NCBI GenBank assembly: GCA_934045905.1
Contig: OW203767.1
Span: forward strand, 28,208,520 to 28,272,519
Direction: 5' to 3'
From: Leuctra nigra
Taxonomy: Eukaryota; Arthropoda; Insecta; Plecoptera; Leuctridae
Length of the DNA: 64,000 nt
How positions within the stretch are numbered: the stretch's first letter is position 1; every line of letters begins with the position of its first letter. The translations under genes and the position numbers were made by a program. Under the pieces are notes generated by a model, which was given only the letters and a program-made list of their open reading frames with translations, searched no databases and had not been told where the DNA came from. Positions 12,541 to 25,314 of the stretch are shown piece after piece.

Positions 12541-15500
12541 AAAACTCTTTATTTTACTATAAATGGAGCCTTTTTGTGTGGATTCACTTCCCCTTTTAGT
12601 TAAGCTTGTTTGCCTTGACAATAAAAGCGTAAACCCCAATGGGTCATTTTTTGTGTGTGGCAGGTATACACAGAAAGGTATACCTATAGCCAAATATAAA
12701 TTTGTCAAAATAAATACTTTTTGTTTTGTTTTCTAAAGGCAGCATTGAAAATATCGTTTGTAATGGCCAAGCAAGAATCCTAATCAATATTCAATTCCCG
12801 CATATATTTGTTCCGATGCTCCATTGTCAATCGTCCCTCACATGTTTATCACTGGGTGAGGCCCAATCGACAGAGCCATCTAATTATCTTAGGAAGACAC
12901 ATTACCTATGAGTGATCTTTGTAACACCGAGAAAACCATTCAAAACCGATGGCCCACGCCCTAAAATCATCCAAAACCTAACCACATGTCCCAGTCTCAA
13001 TGGCACCATCAAAATTTCAATGTCAGAGACAATAACAACAGAAAAAAAGAATCAAAAATCAAAGATCGTAACTTATATTCATCTTTAGGATTCACAATGA
13101 CAATGATTGTTTGAATGCGTTTTGTAACGGATGACATAAAGCCTACTCCACCTGAAATTTTGAATAAATCGTTGACACCCTTCCACCTATGTGTTTTGTC
13201 TTGCTCTAACACCTGCGCTAATGGATAGGGCTGTCTCTGTCTAACTCACACCTTCGTATTTATCATTGTCTTTATAGGACAAAGATAGTCAATAAGTCTT
13301 CGGGTTTTTAATTCAACACTTTGAAGTGCCCACTCGATTGCCAGTTCAAGTGGAATGAGAAGAAGTTATATTGTTGATTTCTTATTGATTATTCATTACT
13401 CTATCATTTGCATTTACCACCATTTTTGCAATGATCAATCATAAACTTAGACATGAAAATTAAACTTTGTTTTTTTCCCTAGTAGGTAATCATAAAATTA
13501 AAAAATATATACAATATTGTTTTTATTAGAAATGTTTGACTTTAATTATATTTTTGTAACTTCCCATTCCCAAATATATTACTTATTAAACACGAAACAA
13601 AATTGAAATAAAGGTAATAGTGCAATACTTTAATATCACAATAAGACGTAATTTTCTACGAATATGCTTAATTAATCTGATAAAATTACAAGTTATAAAA
13701 ATTTTAGCTTGCTGTTATACCTTGCACACTGGGACAAATAAAATCATTGAATTATAGATTTGAGTTATATATTACAGAAGAAGAGGCAATATTATTATAC
13801 CTACCTATGATAATTGACGTTTCTTCGAAGCCTAAAGGATAACAGCTGTCAAGCAGTCAAATCATTCGCATTTTTACAAACAAAAAACAACATAATCTGC
13901 ATTTTATTAGCAGTAATTGCTTTTATTTTTGGACGACAGATGTGACTGTCTTACTGACTATTAAATGTTATAATTGTAATTAATTAAAATTATCTGGAAA
14001 ATAATAAAAACAATTAAAAATAATTGGCATAAAAACCCTATCAGTAATTGATAAAAATTCGTGTGTTTAATTAAGGCAATTGCTGAAAATAATTATTAAG
14101 ATGACATACCTAGGTAAAAAACTATACAAAATTACACAAATATTATTATAGATAATAATCACTACTTGTAATTTGTGACATACCAGATTTATTGAAAAAT
14201 CGACTTGAGCGCATTATCTTTTTTTTCTGGGAATTACAGTTAGCTTACATTTGGCAAATTATTTTATAAAGAAGGCCAACCGCAAAAATAAAACTGGTTA
14301 TGAGGTACTTAGAACCTCATTATCAAACTCACCAAAAATATCACCTTCGAATATCATAATTTAAACAAAAGATATAGTATTTTCAACGAAACTAACTAAT
14401 CTATACCGTTGTCAATAAAAAATATAGTCAAATATACAATCTAACGGCGGGGTTTGATATCTTTACTGCATTCAAACACGCAAACACAAAATAAAAAACA
14501 ATTTTTTGACAGGTGACAATCGACAAAAGAAATCGTACTAAATGAGACAAGGTCGACTTTCGTTTCGAACCGAGCGTCGCATTGCACACGTAGAAAACAC
14601 CGCACTGCATCCATCCTAATCAAACTTTGATAGTAAATAGTCAATCACGTTCATACAGATTTCTAGGAGGAGTTTCAATAACCTTTAACCACGCCTCCCA
14701 TCTCGTCGGATTGGTCGATAAACTCCTCCTACTTTGTCTATTGAACACCGCCCATTTTTATAGGCAAACGATGAGTTTTTTCTTCTCCAACTCTTCACAG
14801 AGTCTGCGATAAAATCTGTGTGCTTGGCGAAGGTAAACGAGAGAGATGGTTGAACTAGCGTGTTCTCACTCTCATAAACTACTCGGTGCAATTACTCACT
14901 ACAGACATACTAATCGTACATAATGATGTATTGAGGAGAAATTATAGAGGAATCACGGTAGGTATTGATATTTAAGATTATTATCATTTAAATTATGATT
15001 GGACTTTGATTCAAAATATTTTAAATTATGTCAGCCGTGCTAGATTTAAATAATGACAGCTCAAGAAGAGATGGGGAATTGAATAAATATGTATAAAAAG
15101 CTCAATTACTTAGCTGAACATTTTTTAAGTAGGTAGTCAAAAGTTCAGTGAGAAGCAAAAAGCACAACAAATTTGTAATTTTTATAAGATCACAAATATA
15201 ACAACTTGGTATGCGTACAACGTTAATTTATTTTAGTTTCTTCATATTATACTTATTCTTTTTACTTTTTATAGTAATAATTTCAAAAGAATTCCAAATA
15301 TTTCACTGAAAATGTCAATCGCGTATCAATACAAATCCCTCCATCGATGAAGGTTCAATTCGAAACCCAACCTAAAAAACACACACAGTAAAAGGCGTGA
15401 TTCCTATTTGTAATCCACCCAACCCCGATTCCATCTTCAGATAGAGTCATGTTCAACAAACTAATGATTGATTTGAACAAAAATCGAACTCTAAAAAAAT

Positions 15501-16466
15501 GTCAAGCTAAAAATAATCTAACACAGCTAGCGATATTTTTTGTCCACGTTTGACAACACAGCCCCCCCACTAGGGTATTTCGAATTCAAAAAAACATTCT
15601 ACTAAACCGCGTGAGGTCTACACTAACCCTATCCTAGATACAGCTGATATAAGACAGAAAAAAATACAGTCTGTTATTCTCTAGCTACTGAACAAGCCAT
15701 ATAAAATAGAATTGACTAGACATTCGAATCAGGTGTATCTATAGATTTGATTTGTATCGAATGATTCATCAAAATAGAACTTATAATGCTAATGACATCA
15801 TTCTTGGAATATCTATATTATACTCGGCAACAATAGAGAATAGAAAACCTTTCATACGCTGTATTAAAAACTAGCAAACAGATTCAATTAATATGATTAT
15901 ATTATTTTTATAGTATTGTGAGTATATTTCTATATAAAGTGTTAGTCAAATGATGTGTTTCATAATTGAAAACACATTGAGGTATTTGATGTTGTTTGGA
16001 AAATACTAAATAGACATTAGGTGAATGATCGAATGGATATTCAAGCAGCAGTAATCATTCATTATTGTACAAACATATTTGATGAAATTGTTTGTCTCCA
16101 CGATGTGTAAATTTGCTAGTTAAACATGCGTGATCTTTTCAAATAAATCATGACGATTTTGAGCAAATAATATCATTGAAATTGCTTAGTGGAATTCGAA
16201 CCAGGAAGAACATTATTTCCTGACACAAAATAATACAAAAATTGTGCTTTAAAAAATATTTTTCAAATTTAATTTTCGTAAATAAATTTAAATTCAGTGT
16301 GTCACACCACACAACATAATATATTTTAATTTTATTGAATAAATTCGACTTTATTAACCGTATTTTTAAAGTTTTGACGCATAGTTTTTGTTTTCAAGTC
16401 TTTATGATTTTATCCCCCCAAAACGCCACAAATGTTTCAGGAACTCTGTGTAAAATGATGTTGATG
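12541..16466. other. AT-rich non-coding stretch
   Basis: No gene, no long inverted repeat and no coding-like frame is seen. Purine/pyrimidine composition is ordinary apart from AT-rich runs around 13.4-14.2 kb. Confidence 0.55.
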
Positions 16467-16492
16467 CCCCCCCCCCCCCCCCCCCCCCCCCC
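16467..16492. repeat. Poly(C) run of 26
   Basis: Twenty-six consecutive C, followed by TCCCCTC. On the minus strand this is a G tract able to form a quadruplex. Such runs are often mis-sized in assemblies. Confidence 0.95.
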
Positions 16493-16530
16493 TCCCCTCT
16501 TATATTAGTGTATCACTTCCCTCAGATCCG

Positions 16531-16670
16531 CAGCTAGCGATGAGTGGTTTATGAAGAAGAACGTCTAAAAATACGACGCCTGTGAACACGGCGTCTTCGT
16601 CGCGACGACGTCGGCGTCGTTTACAGTGGCGTCGTCACGACACGGGTTCGAATCCCGGCGTCAGTTCAAT
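16531..16670 (+). mobile_element. Possible tRNA-derived SINE with a GC-rich palindrome cluster
   Basis: TAGCGATGAGTGG near 16535 resembles an A box, and GGTTCGAATCC near 16650 is a consensus B box inside CGGG/CCCG pairing. Between them lies a run of short palindromes, including TCGTCGCGACGA and a GACGCC/GGCGTC hairpin. The box spacing exceeds 100 bp, longer than in a normal tRNA. A SINE or composite pseudogene is more likely than a functional gene. Confidence 0.45.
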
Positions 16671-19600
16671 ACGCTGCGATTATTTATGCGCCTAAGAATG
16701 CAGTTTTGTTTAAAACATGCAAGTAAGCAATTCATTATTTGTAAATTTTTCGTGCAGTAAACAAATTAACATGGCATTGAATTTCCAGCCGAGTCAACCT
16801 ATTGATTGATTTGTTCTTTTAGTGTCCTTGACTTCGTGAATATTTTATTTCAATCAAATGAAGTATTATAAAACTAAAGGAATGCGAATTCCCGAGTTAG
16901 CTTTGACATTGGCTTCTGTCATCACCGTCTAAACACTTTACGAATCCAAAACCAATAAAAGTTACTCAACAGAAGAAAAAAAAACAATTAATTTATGAAC
17001 TTATTTATCGGTATGATGCCAAAAGCTCGAGGGCAGACTAAAGGCAACCAATCATTTGAATCTGTTTTCTTTAAAGGCCTCTAAGGTGATAATGTGATTA
17101 ATAAGGACACGTGTCACCTGCATTTCCTACTAGACGTCTGCATTTGATGCCACACACGCACTACACGTACACACGTATCGGGTTCTCTCTCTATGATTAT
17201 ACCTCAGAACTGCGCAATTTGCTTGATACAAGACACAAGGCAGAGTGCTGTGTCACATTTCAATACAATTGCATAAATATTATTTAACTATAAGCTATAA
17301 TCATCTATTATCGCATACTTGCATTATAACTAACCTATTTAACAACGTCCAGTGTTTCCAATACATCTTGTTTTCAATTTAGCAGGTGAACTGTTTGAGG
17401 CACGGCAACAAAAGGTGTTTAACAATCTATTATATACAGATTTTTTACCTTTTCTACATAATTTTTCCCCATGGTCAATCGCCACTGGTGGTCTAAATAT
17501 TTTCAAAAATAAAATGATGATCGAAATTGATGATTTTCTATTGGCACGAAGATGTGTGTAGCTGCTTCGTCTTTTGCGAATTGGCATCAGCTCACTCACT
17601 CCGAAGATTCGCTACACCTGTCGTAATGATTTCAAAATGAGAACGAATTAAAATAAGTTAAAAACTAACACACAAAGTGCACTCACTTCTTTAATGTGCA
17701 CGCCATTGGTACAGGTGATGTTGATTTTATCTCTCTACCCAGAATACCATATCATCGAAGACATTAGCGAAAAATAAATAACATAACCGATATTATATTT
17801 TACTTTGATGATACAGTTTTGTCTATTTCGATCCCGTCTTTATCTTCTAAATTAAAGTTCTCAAAAAGTTTAACGAGTCTGCGACGAAGCTGTAAAATAA
17901 GTGCAGATTTACAGCTGTCAACTAGCTTCATAGCTTAGCTGCTCAGACCGAGATTCTTCTTACTTCAAAAGCACTAACTAAATGATATTATTTTATTAGA
18001 CTGTCATCAAACGGAACAATGACAAAACATTACGAATGGCTACGTCTGGATTGGAAAGCGGGAATTTAATAATTATCAAGTGTACTTTCAAAAGTAATAA
18101 AAAAACTAAGTATGTATCAGCAACTTTAATCACTAAACGATTTTGATAAAATAAAATACGTCAGTGAAATACTAAGTCATTAGCAGCCCTAAATGCCCGA
18201 AGGCCGCCTTCTTTTTATCATACCTACAGATAAAAATTCCCCTTGGACGACAGAAAATAATAAAAAAACACATTTTGCGTATCTTAATATCCCAATTAGT
18301 AAAATAATCGCTGGTTATTTTGAAACATTAAGGTATGCGTTCCCCTGGTTAAGCATTCATCCCCTAAAGTGAACCACCCCTAATTATCCTGTCTTGCCTC
18401 TCTATTACCCCAACCCTTATGCACCCTCTTGGTCATTGCTTGTTTGAACAATCACTTAAATGTCTCAGAATCGCTACCCTCTGCTCCACCTAGTCCGATC
18501 ACTTGATCCCCCCCCCCCCTGTCTTCTAGATTCCCCTGCCCTTCAGACGGGAAGAAGAAACTTTTTCTCATCCCCTTGCCCCTTCACTTCAACCCCTTAC
18601 ACCACGCGGCTTTTCCTCACTTTACCGCCACCCTCTTTGCAAATTCTTTAACCTACTTTTTCCCTGTAGACTTTTACGAAAACCGATTTGAAGGCTGAAC
18701 AACATGATTCGAATAAACTAAAATGAAAATCCATGGGACATTTTCGTGTTATTTGTATAATTTACCACGAATAAAAAAAAATTACATCACTATAAGGCAA
18801 AAATATTACGTATATTTTAGTGAACTCTCAAAAGTTTTTTGATATTATAATTATAAACATTTACAAGTCCCCCCCCCCCCTTATTTTGACATTTGATGCT
18901 GAGATCTTTTAGATGACAAGAGACTAAGGAATCGAGAATAATTACTCTAAGAAAATTTATGGCATTTTTGTGAATAAGAAAACGTCAAATAATAATCTAT
19001 AGTAAAATGTGAAATATTTTGAAGGCAGTGGGAGGAGAATAAATAGAAGTATTCGTCGTAGACAATTCTATTTATATTGCCAACATTATAAAGTTTTATT
19101 TTGAACGACAGCCAAAATACCGTCCATAAAACTATCAACTGTCACTTCAAAACTTACATTTTTGCTCTACGAACCGAACTATGCAATTAAAATAGCTGCC
19201 TAAGGTTTATTGTTTGCACTAATTTATAAACGGGGTGAATCATTTATCCAAGTTACCTTTTCCTAAGCTATACGCAACAGTCGACAAATTACTTAACTTC
19301 AAAGTCTTTGACACAAGGAGCTGAAAAACCACATACACGTATTATTAAATTAAATTTTCAAATCTTAATTTAATTAAATTAATCTTGTAACGTCTTCGCA
19401 TTTGTTTGTAATTTGACGTCGACTAGTGTTGCCACCTAGCGGCGGCGCTGCCAAGCAGTAGCAACTCAGCTGATCGCTGTGGAGCCTCTCTCGCTCCCTC
19501 TCGTTAGATAATGTCACCCTCTCGCTCTGTCTCTCTCGCCAGATAATGTGTGAGAGGGTGCTATAACATGGGACGATTAAGTCAGGTACACTCGTAGGAA

Positions 19601-20527
19601 ATTGTTCAAGAACACTTGTTCAAACAAGTATCGACACATTTTCATTATCTTTGATAACCGGTATCATTCGTTTTAACACTAAAAACATTACTCACAAAAA
19701 ATATTAATTTTCTATATGCAAACTTGATGATTTTAAAATTGGACTGTACAATTGTCTCGAGAAATCTAATTTGTATTTTCACAAAAATAAAACAATGGAA
19801 ACAAAATATTCCTGCTGACGAATATTTTTTTGAAGAATTGCCCTTACAAATTAACCCGGTTAAATTCGACAACGGTATAGAATTGAAGCAGCAGAGTTTG
19901 CTTCCACCCCTCTTCTTCTTCAATTATCTAATTCTTAAATATTTCCACTCGAAAGCTTTGAACATATTTGCCTAGGAGCCCGTGCGGCGTGAAAATCCTC
20001 CCAGCTACTTCCTGAAGCTCAGCACATTATTAACACAATAGGAAACAATGTCGTATTTAATTAAACCTCGAGACGCTGTATTAATTAGTAATACGATTAT
20101 ACATCTGTGATTCGTTATTGATTTTCCCAAGACTTCCTATTAGTACATCCGAAGAAAGACACATTTTGTTACGTGCGAACAAATTACTGAATCATTCTGA
20201 AAAAAGTTGTTTCGATTACAGTAGAGTGCATTTTGTAACTATTTTCTATTTCCAATCTGTCATTTTAGCATTTTAACATGACATTTTAAATTGAGGAGTA
20301 GAAAATACGGCACCTCCATTAAATCATCCAATCATGAATGAAAACATTATCTCAAATCAAACCTTATCAAAGCAATAATAACTATTTCCAACTGGGAAAA
20401 CAATAGAAATATAATTGGTTCCTATATTCTGATTTCGACTCCGTCTATTATATATGCGATGGCTTCTGATTACTGATTAGAATTTTGAAATGCATGGCAC
20501 ATCTCGAAATATCAAAACTATAAATTG
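16671..20527. other. Non-coding stretch with C tracts and one GC-rich patch
   Basis: Runs of 12 C lie at 18508-18519 and 18869-18880. A GC-rich patch at 19415-19565 has CT-rich repeats and a CTCF-like word. No gene is supported. Confidence 0.5.
19430..19442 (-). promoter_or_regulatory. CTCF-like site
   Basis: The minus strand reads CCGCTAGGTGGCA, one mismatch from the animal CTCF core (CCASYAGRKGGCR). It lies in a GC-rich patch inside the presumed cut intron. This is a motif match only. Confidence 0.35.
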
Positions 20528-20632
20528 TCTCGGGAGGAATTGGGTAAAGGGGAGGGTTGAACGCTTGGGGGGTTGGAAAGGAGGAGGAAAAGAGAGAAAG
20601 GAGGGAGGAAAGCAGCTATAGAGGAAAGGGTT
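20528..20632. repeat. Purine tract
   Basis: About 100 bp are almost purely A and G on the plus strand (for example GGAGGAGGAAAAGAGAGAAA). Such tracts can form triplex DNA. No gene is linked to it. Confidence 0.75.
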
Positions 20633-20941
20633 ATCAAGCTAATCAATACATTTGATGGCTAGTAGATGATTCATTCTCTCCCTTGCACTAATTAGAAATG
20701 CTGGAACTTTATCTTGTCCGGGTGATATGCATGCATCGATGCCTCATCCGTGTCCCTCTTTGCTCTCTCTCTCTCAACTATATCAATACATCTGTCTATC
20801 GCTTCGATGCAGTCTTGAATTAGAGAAATGTCAGAGCCAAATGGAAACAAGAGATGGGAACCATTCGATTTTCGAAATAAACGTTCGTCGAAGGGAGGTT
20901 TGACAAAACTTAAAAGTGATGGCGTCGGATAAATGATGAAT

Positions 20942-21099
20942 AAGGATGATTAGATGATGATGATGATGATGGATAAAGGAGGAACTTCCCTTTCGACTGA
21001 GGGAAACCACGACAAATCCTCAGTCAGGAAGGCCGGACGCTGGAATCGAACCCGGACTCCCGGAAGACAGAGCCGTATTGAGCCAACTTGCTCCGGGCA
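20942..21099 (-). mobile_element. tRNA-derived SINE
   Basis: On the minus strand the element starts near 21099 with GCCCGGAGCAAG, followed by TTGGCTCAATACGG (A-box-like), and then GGTTCGATTCC (B box) within CCGGG-type T-arm pairing. It continues through a non-tRNA body to a tail of TCA/ATC trinucleotide repeats ending near 20942. Head, body and simple-repeat tail in the right order make this the clearest SINE in the window. It lies on the same strand as the cut-like exon, within the presumed intron. Confidence 0.75.
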
Positions 21100-21295
21100 T
21101 TAATAAATATATTACAATCAAAACATTACAGTAATGGTTACTCATTGAAATTTTCTGTAGTGTAAATTAAAAAAATGATTTGAAAACAAAGTTGTACCAA
21201 AGAGTGGCGTCATTCAACATGCTCTGTTTAACTCAATGACTTCAGTTCAGTTGCTCTTTCCATTTGACTCACTTTTCGCACAAAGAACCAACTCT

Positions 21296-21545
21296 GTACT
21301 TCAGAGGCAGAAGGGCGGAAGTCAATTTTCTCGATTTTGCGTTGCACACTTTTGGAATTAGTTATGTAATCAAGCTCTATCACTTGCCATTTGACTGAAG
21401 TCAACAAATATGTTATGAAGCATTCTCTTACACAATAACTCATGTCACCAATGCAAATATGATTGGATGAAGTCAGAACTACATGGTTTATGAGCTCACC
21501 TCAAGAACATTTTAATGTACTTCCGCCCTTCTACCTCTGATGTAC
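21296..21545. mobile_element. MITE with about 27-bp terminal inverted repeats (family A, copy 1)
   Basis: Left end GTACTTCAGAGGCAGAAGG at 21296 pairs with the right end CCTTCTACCTCTGATGTAC finishing at 21545. Internal sequence contains CATTTGACTGAAGTCAACAA, which is shared in reverse orientation with the copy at 61.7 kb. It is non-autonomous; GTAC at the tips may be part of the target. Confidence 0.8.
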
Positions 21546-22860
21546 AGATGCAGTGAAATCCACATCTCTCTAAACTGCAATCACAAATTCTGAAGTTTTA
21601 AGACTACAATCATCTCCCTTTGTCAACAGCCGATGGAGAAATTTGGTAATAAATCAACGTACCCTAAAAAAGGTGCAGTACACTTCAATATTCAATCGAC
21701 AAAAAAATCACCTAATATTTCAATCCTCTATTATTATCATCTTATTTGGAGGTCTGTCATGACGAAATATCGAACCAGAACACTACTTTCATGACATTCT
21801 CCGCGCACGTCATGGCCGTTACATGTCATTAGTCATTAGAACTATGACATATATGCAGCCGAAGTCTTCCTTGATCATTGCCAAACTATCTTTAGAAGAC
21901 CCTCGACTATCTAAACTTATCGATAAATTACACCTTCAAAAGACACGACGTTTATAAATTATTTTATCACATGTACTGAGGTACTATTTATACGCGCTCT
22001 GCAAATAAAATGCATTTTATATAAATTACATTGAAATGGACAACTCTCCATCTACACTTTTATTTTATACAGTTTTTTATGCTTTAAGTATGCCGTTAAT
22101 TTTGTTGACAAGATTTAGTAGAATCATTGTGTTGTTCAAAAGACATCTTTTGTTCATGTTTTATTGCACCTTGTGTGTGGTTGGTCATTCATTAGGGATT
22201 AATTTATTAATTTACTTCTTTAGCCGAAATTAATTGTTTTATGGGAGAAGGGATATTTTGTCAATGACAAAATCGAATAGTGTTGAAAGTGACACACTTG
22301 ACACATGCATCAGTTTGACGTTTACGAGAAGTAAATTCTACTGAAGACACGCATTTTCTCAGAATTCTTCCCAAATGTTAGCTCAATAATTGTATGTATA
22401 CCTACAGAGAAGAATTGTTTCGGAATTATTTAAAACTTAAACAATTTTAACATTTTGTCAACTATTAATTTTTTGCCCTTCGATCGAATATCAAAATAAC
22501 AAATGTTATAACAAAACTACGCCTATAAAATATGAATCAAAGTGACATATTCTGCGCCAGACCTTCTGTTATGGACGAGTGAGATATTATGTGACACTTG
22601 ACATGTGATTGAACTGTATCGACAAGGGTCGCTTCCACACGCACAGAATTGGTTTCACGGTAACCCTCAAAAACCCAATCCAGTAATAACTAGAATCCAT
22701 CCATACAAGTGGAATACGTGAGTAGTTGGGCAAATATAACATTGATGTCTCTATCTATCGATGTATGACATACGTAATTTGACGAATATTAGATGACATA
22801 ATTTAGTACCTAGTTTACTGTATTATTGTATCGGTAATAACTTTATTACATTAGAGGAAA
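21546..22860. other. Non-coding stretch
   Basis: AT-rich with no supported gene. A tRNA-like B-box word (GGTTCGATATT, minus strand near 21775) has no partner A box. Confidence 0.5.
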
Positions 22861-22865
22861 GAATC

Positions 22866-24860
22866 GATTGACAGCAATCATGCAATATTTCTCGATTTTG
22901 TCAACGGAAATTTGTGTTGTAGAACAAATTCTTTTTGTAAGTCTTTGGTTTCTTGGCATCTCACAAAATGCCATTTTCTGCACATGTTTCGTAAATCAAA
23001 ATCTGCCCTGTCTTATTTATTTTTGTCACACCAAAATAATAAAAAAAATACTAAGAGGATTATAACTGTAGAGAAAGATACCAATACAACTTGATTTTTT
23101 ACTGTTCTTAGATACAGATATTTGCTTTTAGCAGTATTTATCATCTGAAATTTGAACATGCAAATTAGCTAGCGACGATATTTTGAGCTTAGAGTGATTT
23201 CCTCACTAAAAGATGATCAATTGAGTTCAGCTGTGATTATAAATGAAGATCCCGATATTCAAAAAGAACATTATTCATATCTAATCCTGACGATAATCTT
23301 AGATGACGAAGAAGTTAGCAAAAATCTCGTTGCCAAATATTTCGATGATCAAAAACGTCACAGACTAATTTCTCAACACTCCGATGGAAATCCTCTCTTG
23401 ATGGGTTTTGATTTGTTAGTTTCTCTGTCGTGTGATAAAATCGACCAGGTGTTCGAGGATAAATTCCAGTGAGTCAAGAAACAGATCGGCAACGACGATG
23501 TGCCGATTGTATCGTCGCATACGACACAAAATGTGCGTTGTCAAACTGTTGGCATCGACTTGGCGCTTCACAGAATTAAATCGCTAGTTGGGTGCAATAA
23601 AATCAAGATGCGGATTGTATTTTAGACGATGGAATAGATTTATTTTCGGACTGTCCCTATGACTGTGTCTAATAATTTAGAGTAATCATAAAAAATTAGT
23701 TAGTCACTTTACCGGATTTACGAACAAAGACACGATTTTGGTTACCGAAGATATTTTAGACGCTCGCAAAATGTGTCAACATATTTTCTTCGTTTTCTCG
23801 ACATGTCAAAATCTTATACAGCTCACTAAAATGTTACAGATTTGTTCATCATATTTCGTACAAAGTTGATGAATTATTATTGTTATCGAAAACAATGATT
23901 TCCAACGAAAACTTCGTGACAATAGCTGTCGATTCCACAGTTACAATTCATTTAATATCGACCGGCAATTTCTTAATTAAGAAAATTGTTTCACACAATC
24001 CATTTCTAGAATTCTATCGACATATTTTACAACAATAAACCTGAACCATAGCGAAGCACCGTGTAAAATCTTCTTCACCTTTTCACATTCAATAAATCAA
24101 ATCATGTGCTTTTGTCAGATAATCGACAGCTTCTAAATTGATTAAGAATAAGTACCACCTATCGCGCTAAAGACGTCAGAGCATAATCAGTAATTGCCAA
24201 TTATATTATATTTGGGCGCATAATATCACTTTCCAAAATGATAGTAGGTATAAGTCATAAAACCTGTTTGATAAATATTTATCAATACGAGTGAAAATTA
24301 GATTGTCTTGCGAAAACTATACGAATTTGCAATATTTCGATGGACAGAACTGAAGTCGAATTCACAGAAAACGTCACAATTATGTTTGACAATATCACGC
24401 TTATGCGTCGTCTAGGGGGACAGCTTCTGTGAAACCCTCTGCATTGTTTTCGTTTGCATTCTGCTGATGACAGAATCTAGACACAAATGCCTATAAAAGA
24501 CGCGCTTTGTTCGTTTGCAATAAATTCTACGGAAAATCGCAAAGTGATTGTAATAGAAACTGACAGATGCTCAGGAAAGCAATGTCATAATCATGAGAAA
24601 AACTCGCAATAGTTCTTTAATAAACTGCAGATTTTGTATTTCAGTAAATTATTGCAGATGGATATTATTGTAGAATTGATGAAAAGTTATAAATCGAAAT
24701 TGTCACAACTTTACAACAAAAGCGGTTATTTCCGTATCAAGAAAATTTCGAGGATCATTCGAACACGAATGAGTTTCGTCAAACTTTCGTAAAACAAAAC
24801 TTCATCAAACTTTCGTTACGTTACAATCAATAAAATATATAACGAAGGTAGGATATTGAG
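22866..24860 (+). pseudogene. Eroded coding-like segment of unknown origin
   Basis: From about 23170 to 23472 the plus strand is open for roughly 100 codons with a protein-like acidic composition but no ATG at its start. After a TGA at 23470-23472 the same frame runs on for another 50 codons before the next stop. Further short coding-like patches with several stops follow at about 23700-23870 and 24340-24440. No domain is recognised. The pattern suggests a decayed gene or an old endogenous viral insertion; neither is proven. It lies just inside the presumed cut intron, on the opposite strand. Confidence 0.35.
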
Positions 24861-25066
24861 AAATATCTCGCGTCGTTTTCCGTGAATTTCACAAGTACCG
24901 GTGGAGGCGCCGCTTTTACGCACTTCGACGAAATGTCACACGAAGAAAACGAGAATCTATCACCACTCAACGATAATAACAATAATTACGCACTCGCAGA
25001 ATAAGATGCGTCATCGGCAAAACACAACACCACGAAAGACAACAAAAAAAATCAACACTTTCTTAC

Positions 25067-25147
25067 CTGTTGCCAGAATTGAACAAGTAGATAAAATCGC
25101 TCCTTCTTAAACAACCAATCCATGGATTGCATCGCTTGTATGTCCAT
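25067..25147 (-). CDS. ct: First coding exon of a Cut-like homeodomain protein
   Basis: The minus strand encodes 27 codons starting at ATG 25147-25145, in good context (GAAATGG), and ending at CAG 25069-25067 directly before the donor GTAAGA. Residues 10-27 read DWLFKKERFYLLVQFWQQ. From memory, the amino terminus of fly Cut contains DWFFKKEQIYLLAQFWQQ at an equivalent place, and the preceding MDxxAxQS also fits. The next Cut residues (RATLAEKEV) would lie in a later exon that I do not find in the window. Cut/CUX proteins are nuclear transcription factors with three CUT domains and a homeodomain; none of those exons is here. ATGs at codons 6 and 9 are in frame; the first is chosen because of its context and the lack of any earlier ATG in the leader. 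The match covers only about 26 residues, so a search is needed to settle it. Confidence 0.72.
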
Positions 25148-25310
25148 TTCTCTATCGTAGGTCGGTATCCGATGCCAATCGGCGGTGCTCCTGTCCGCCC
25201 GATCAATCTTGCAAGCCGGTGTTGTGTTCGGTTAGTCGGGAACGAAATCACGCACACACACTCTCTCTCCTCCGTCGACGTCTTCACCCGATCGCACTTC
25301 AAGCACAACT
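25148..25310 (-). other. Presumed 163-nt 5' leader of the cut-like transcript
   Basis: From the predicted start (A at 25310) to the base before the ATG, the minus strand has no ATG. It begins AGTTGTGCTTGAAG, includes a GAGAGAGAG tract and has several CG-rich words. Exon 1 would be 244 nt in all. Confidence 0.55.
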
Positions 25311-25314
25311 GAAT
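25278..25314 (-). promoter_or_regulatory. Initiator plus DPE core promoter for the cut-like gene
   Basis: On the minus strand TTCAGTTG places an arthropod initiator (TCAGTT) with +1 at 25310. Counting from it, +28 to +33 (25283-25278) reads AGACGT, matching every position of the downstream promoter element RGWYVT at exactly the required distance. No TATA box is seen upstream. TATA-less Inr/DPE promoters are usual for developmental regulators in insects. Confidence 0.65.

Larger units (their letters stand above)
1..25066 (-). other. Presumed long first intron of the cut-like gene
   Basis: The donor at 25066-25061 (GTAAGA, minus strand) opens an intron that shows no convincing downstream exon before the window ends. 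I looked on the minus strand for a continuation of the Cut reading frame and saw none. The interval holds transposon copies, a satellite array, SINE-like copies and one recursive-splice-type site, which fits a very long developmental-gene intron. The assignment depends entirely on the exon 1 identification. Confidence 0.55.
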
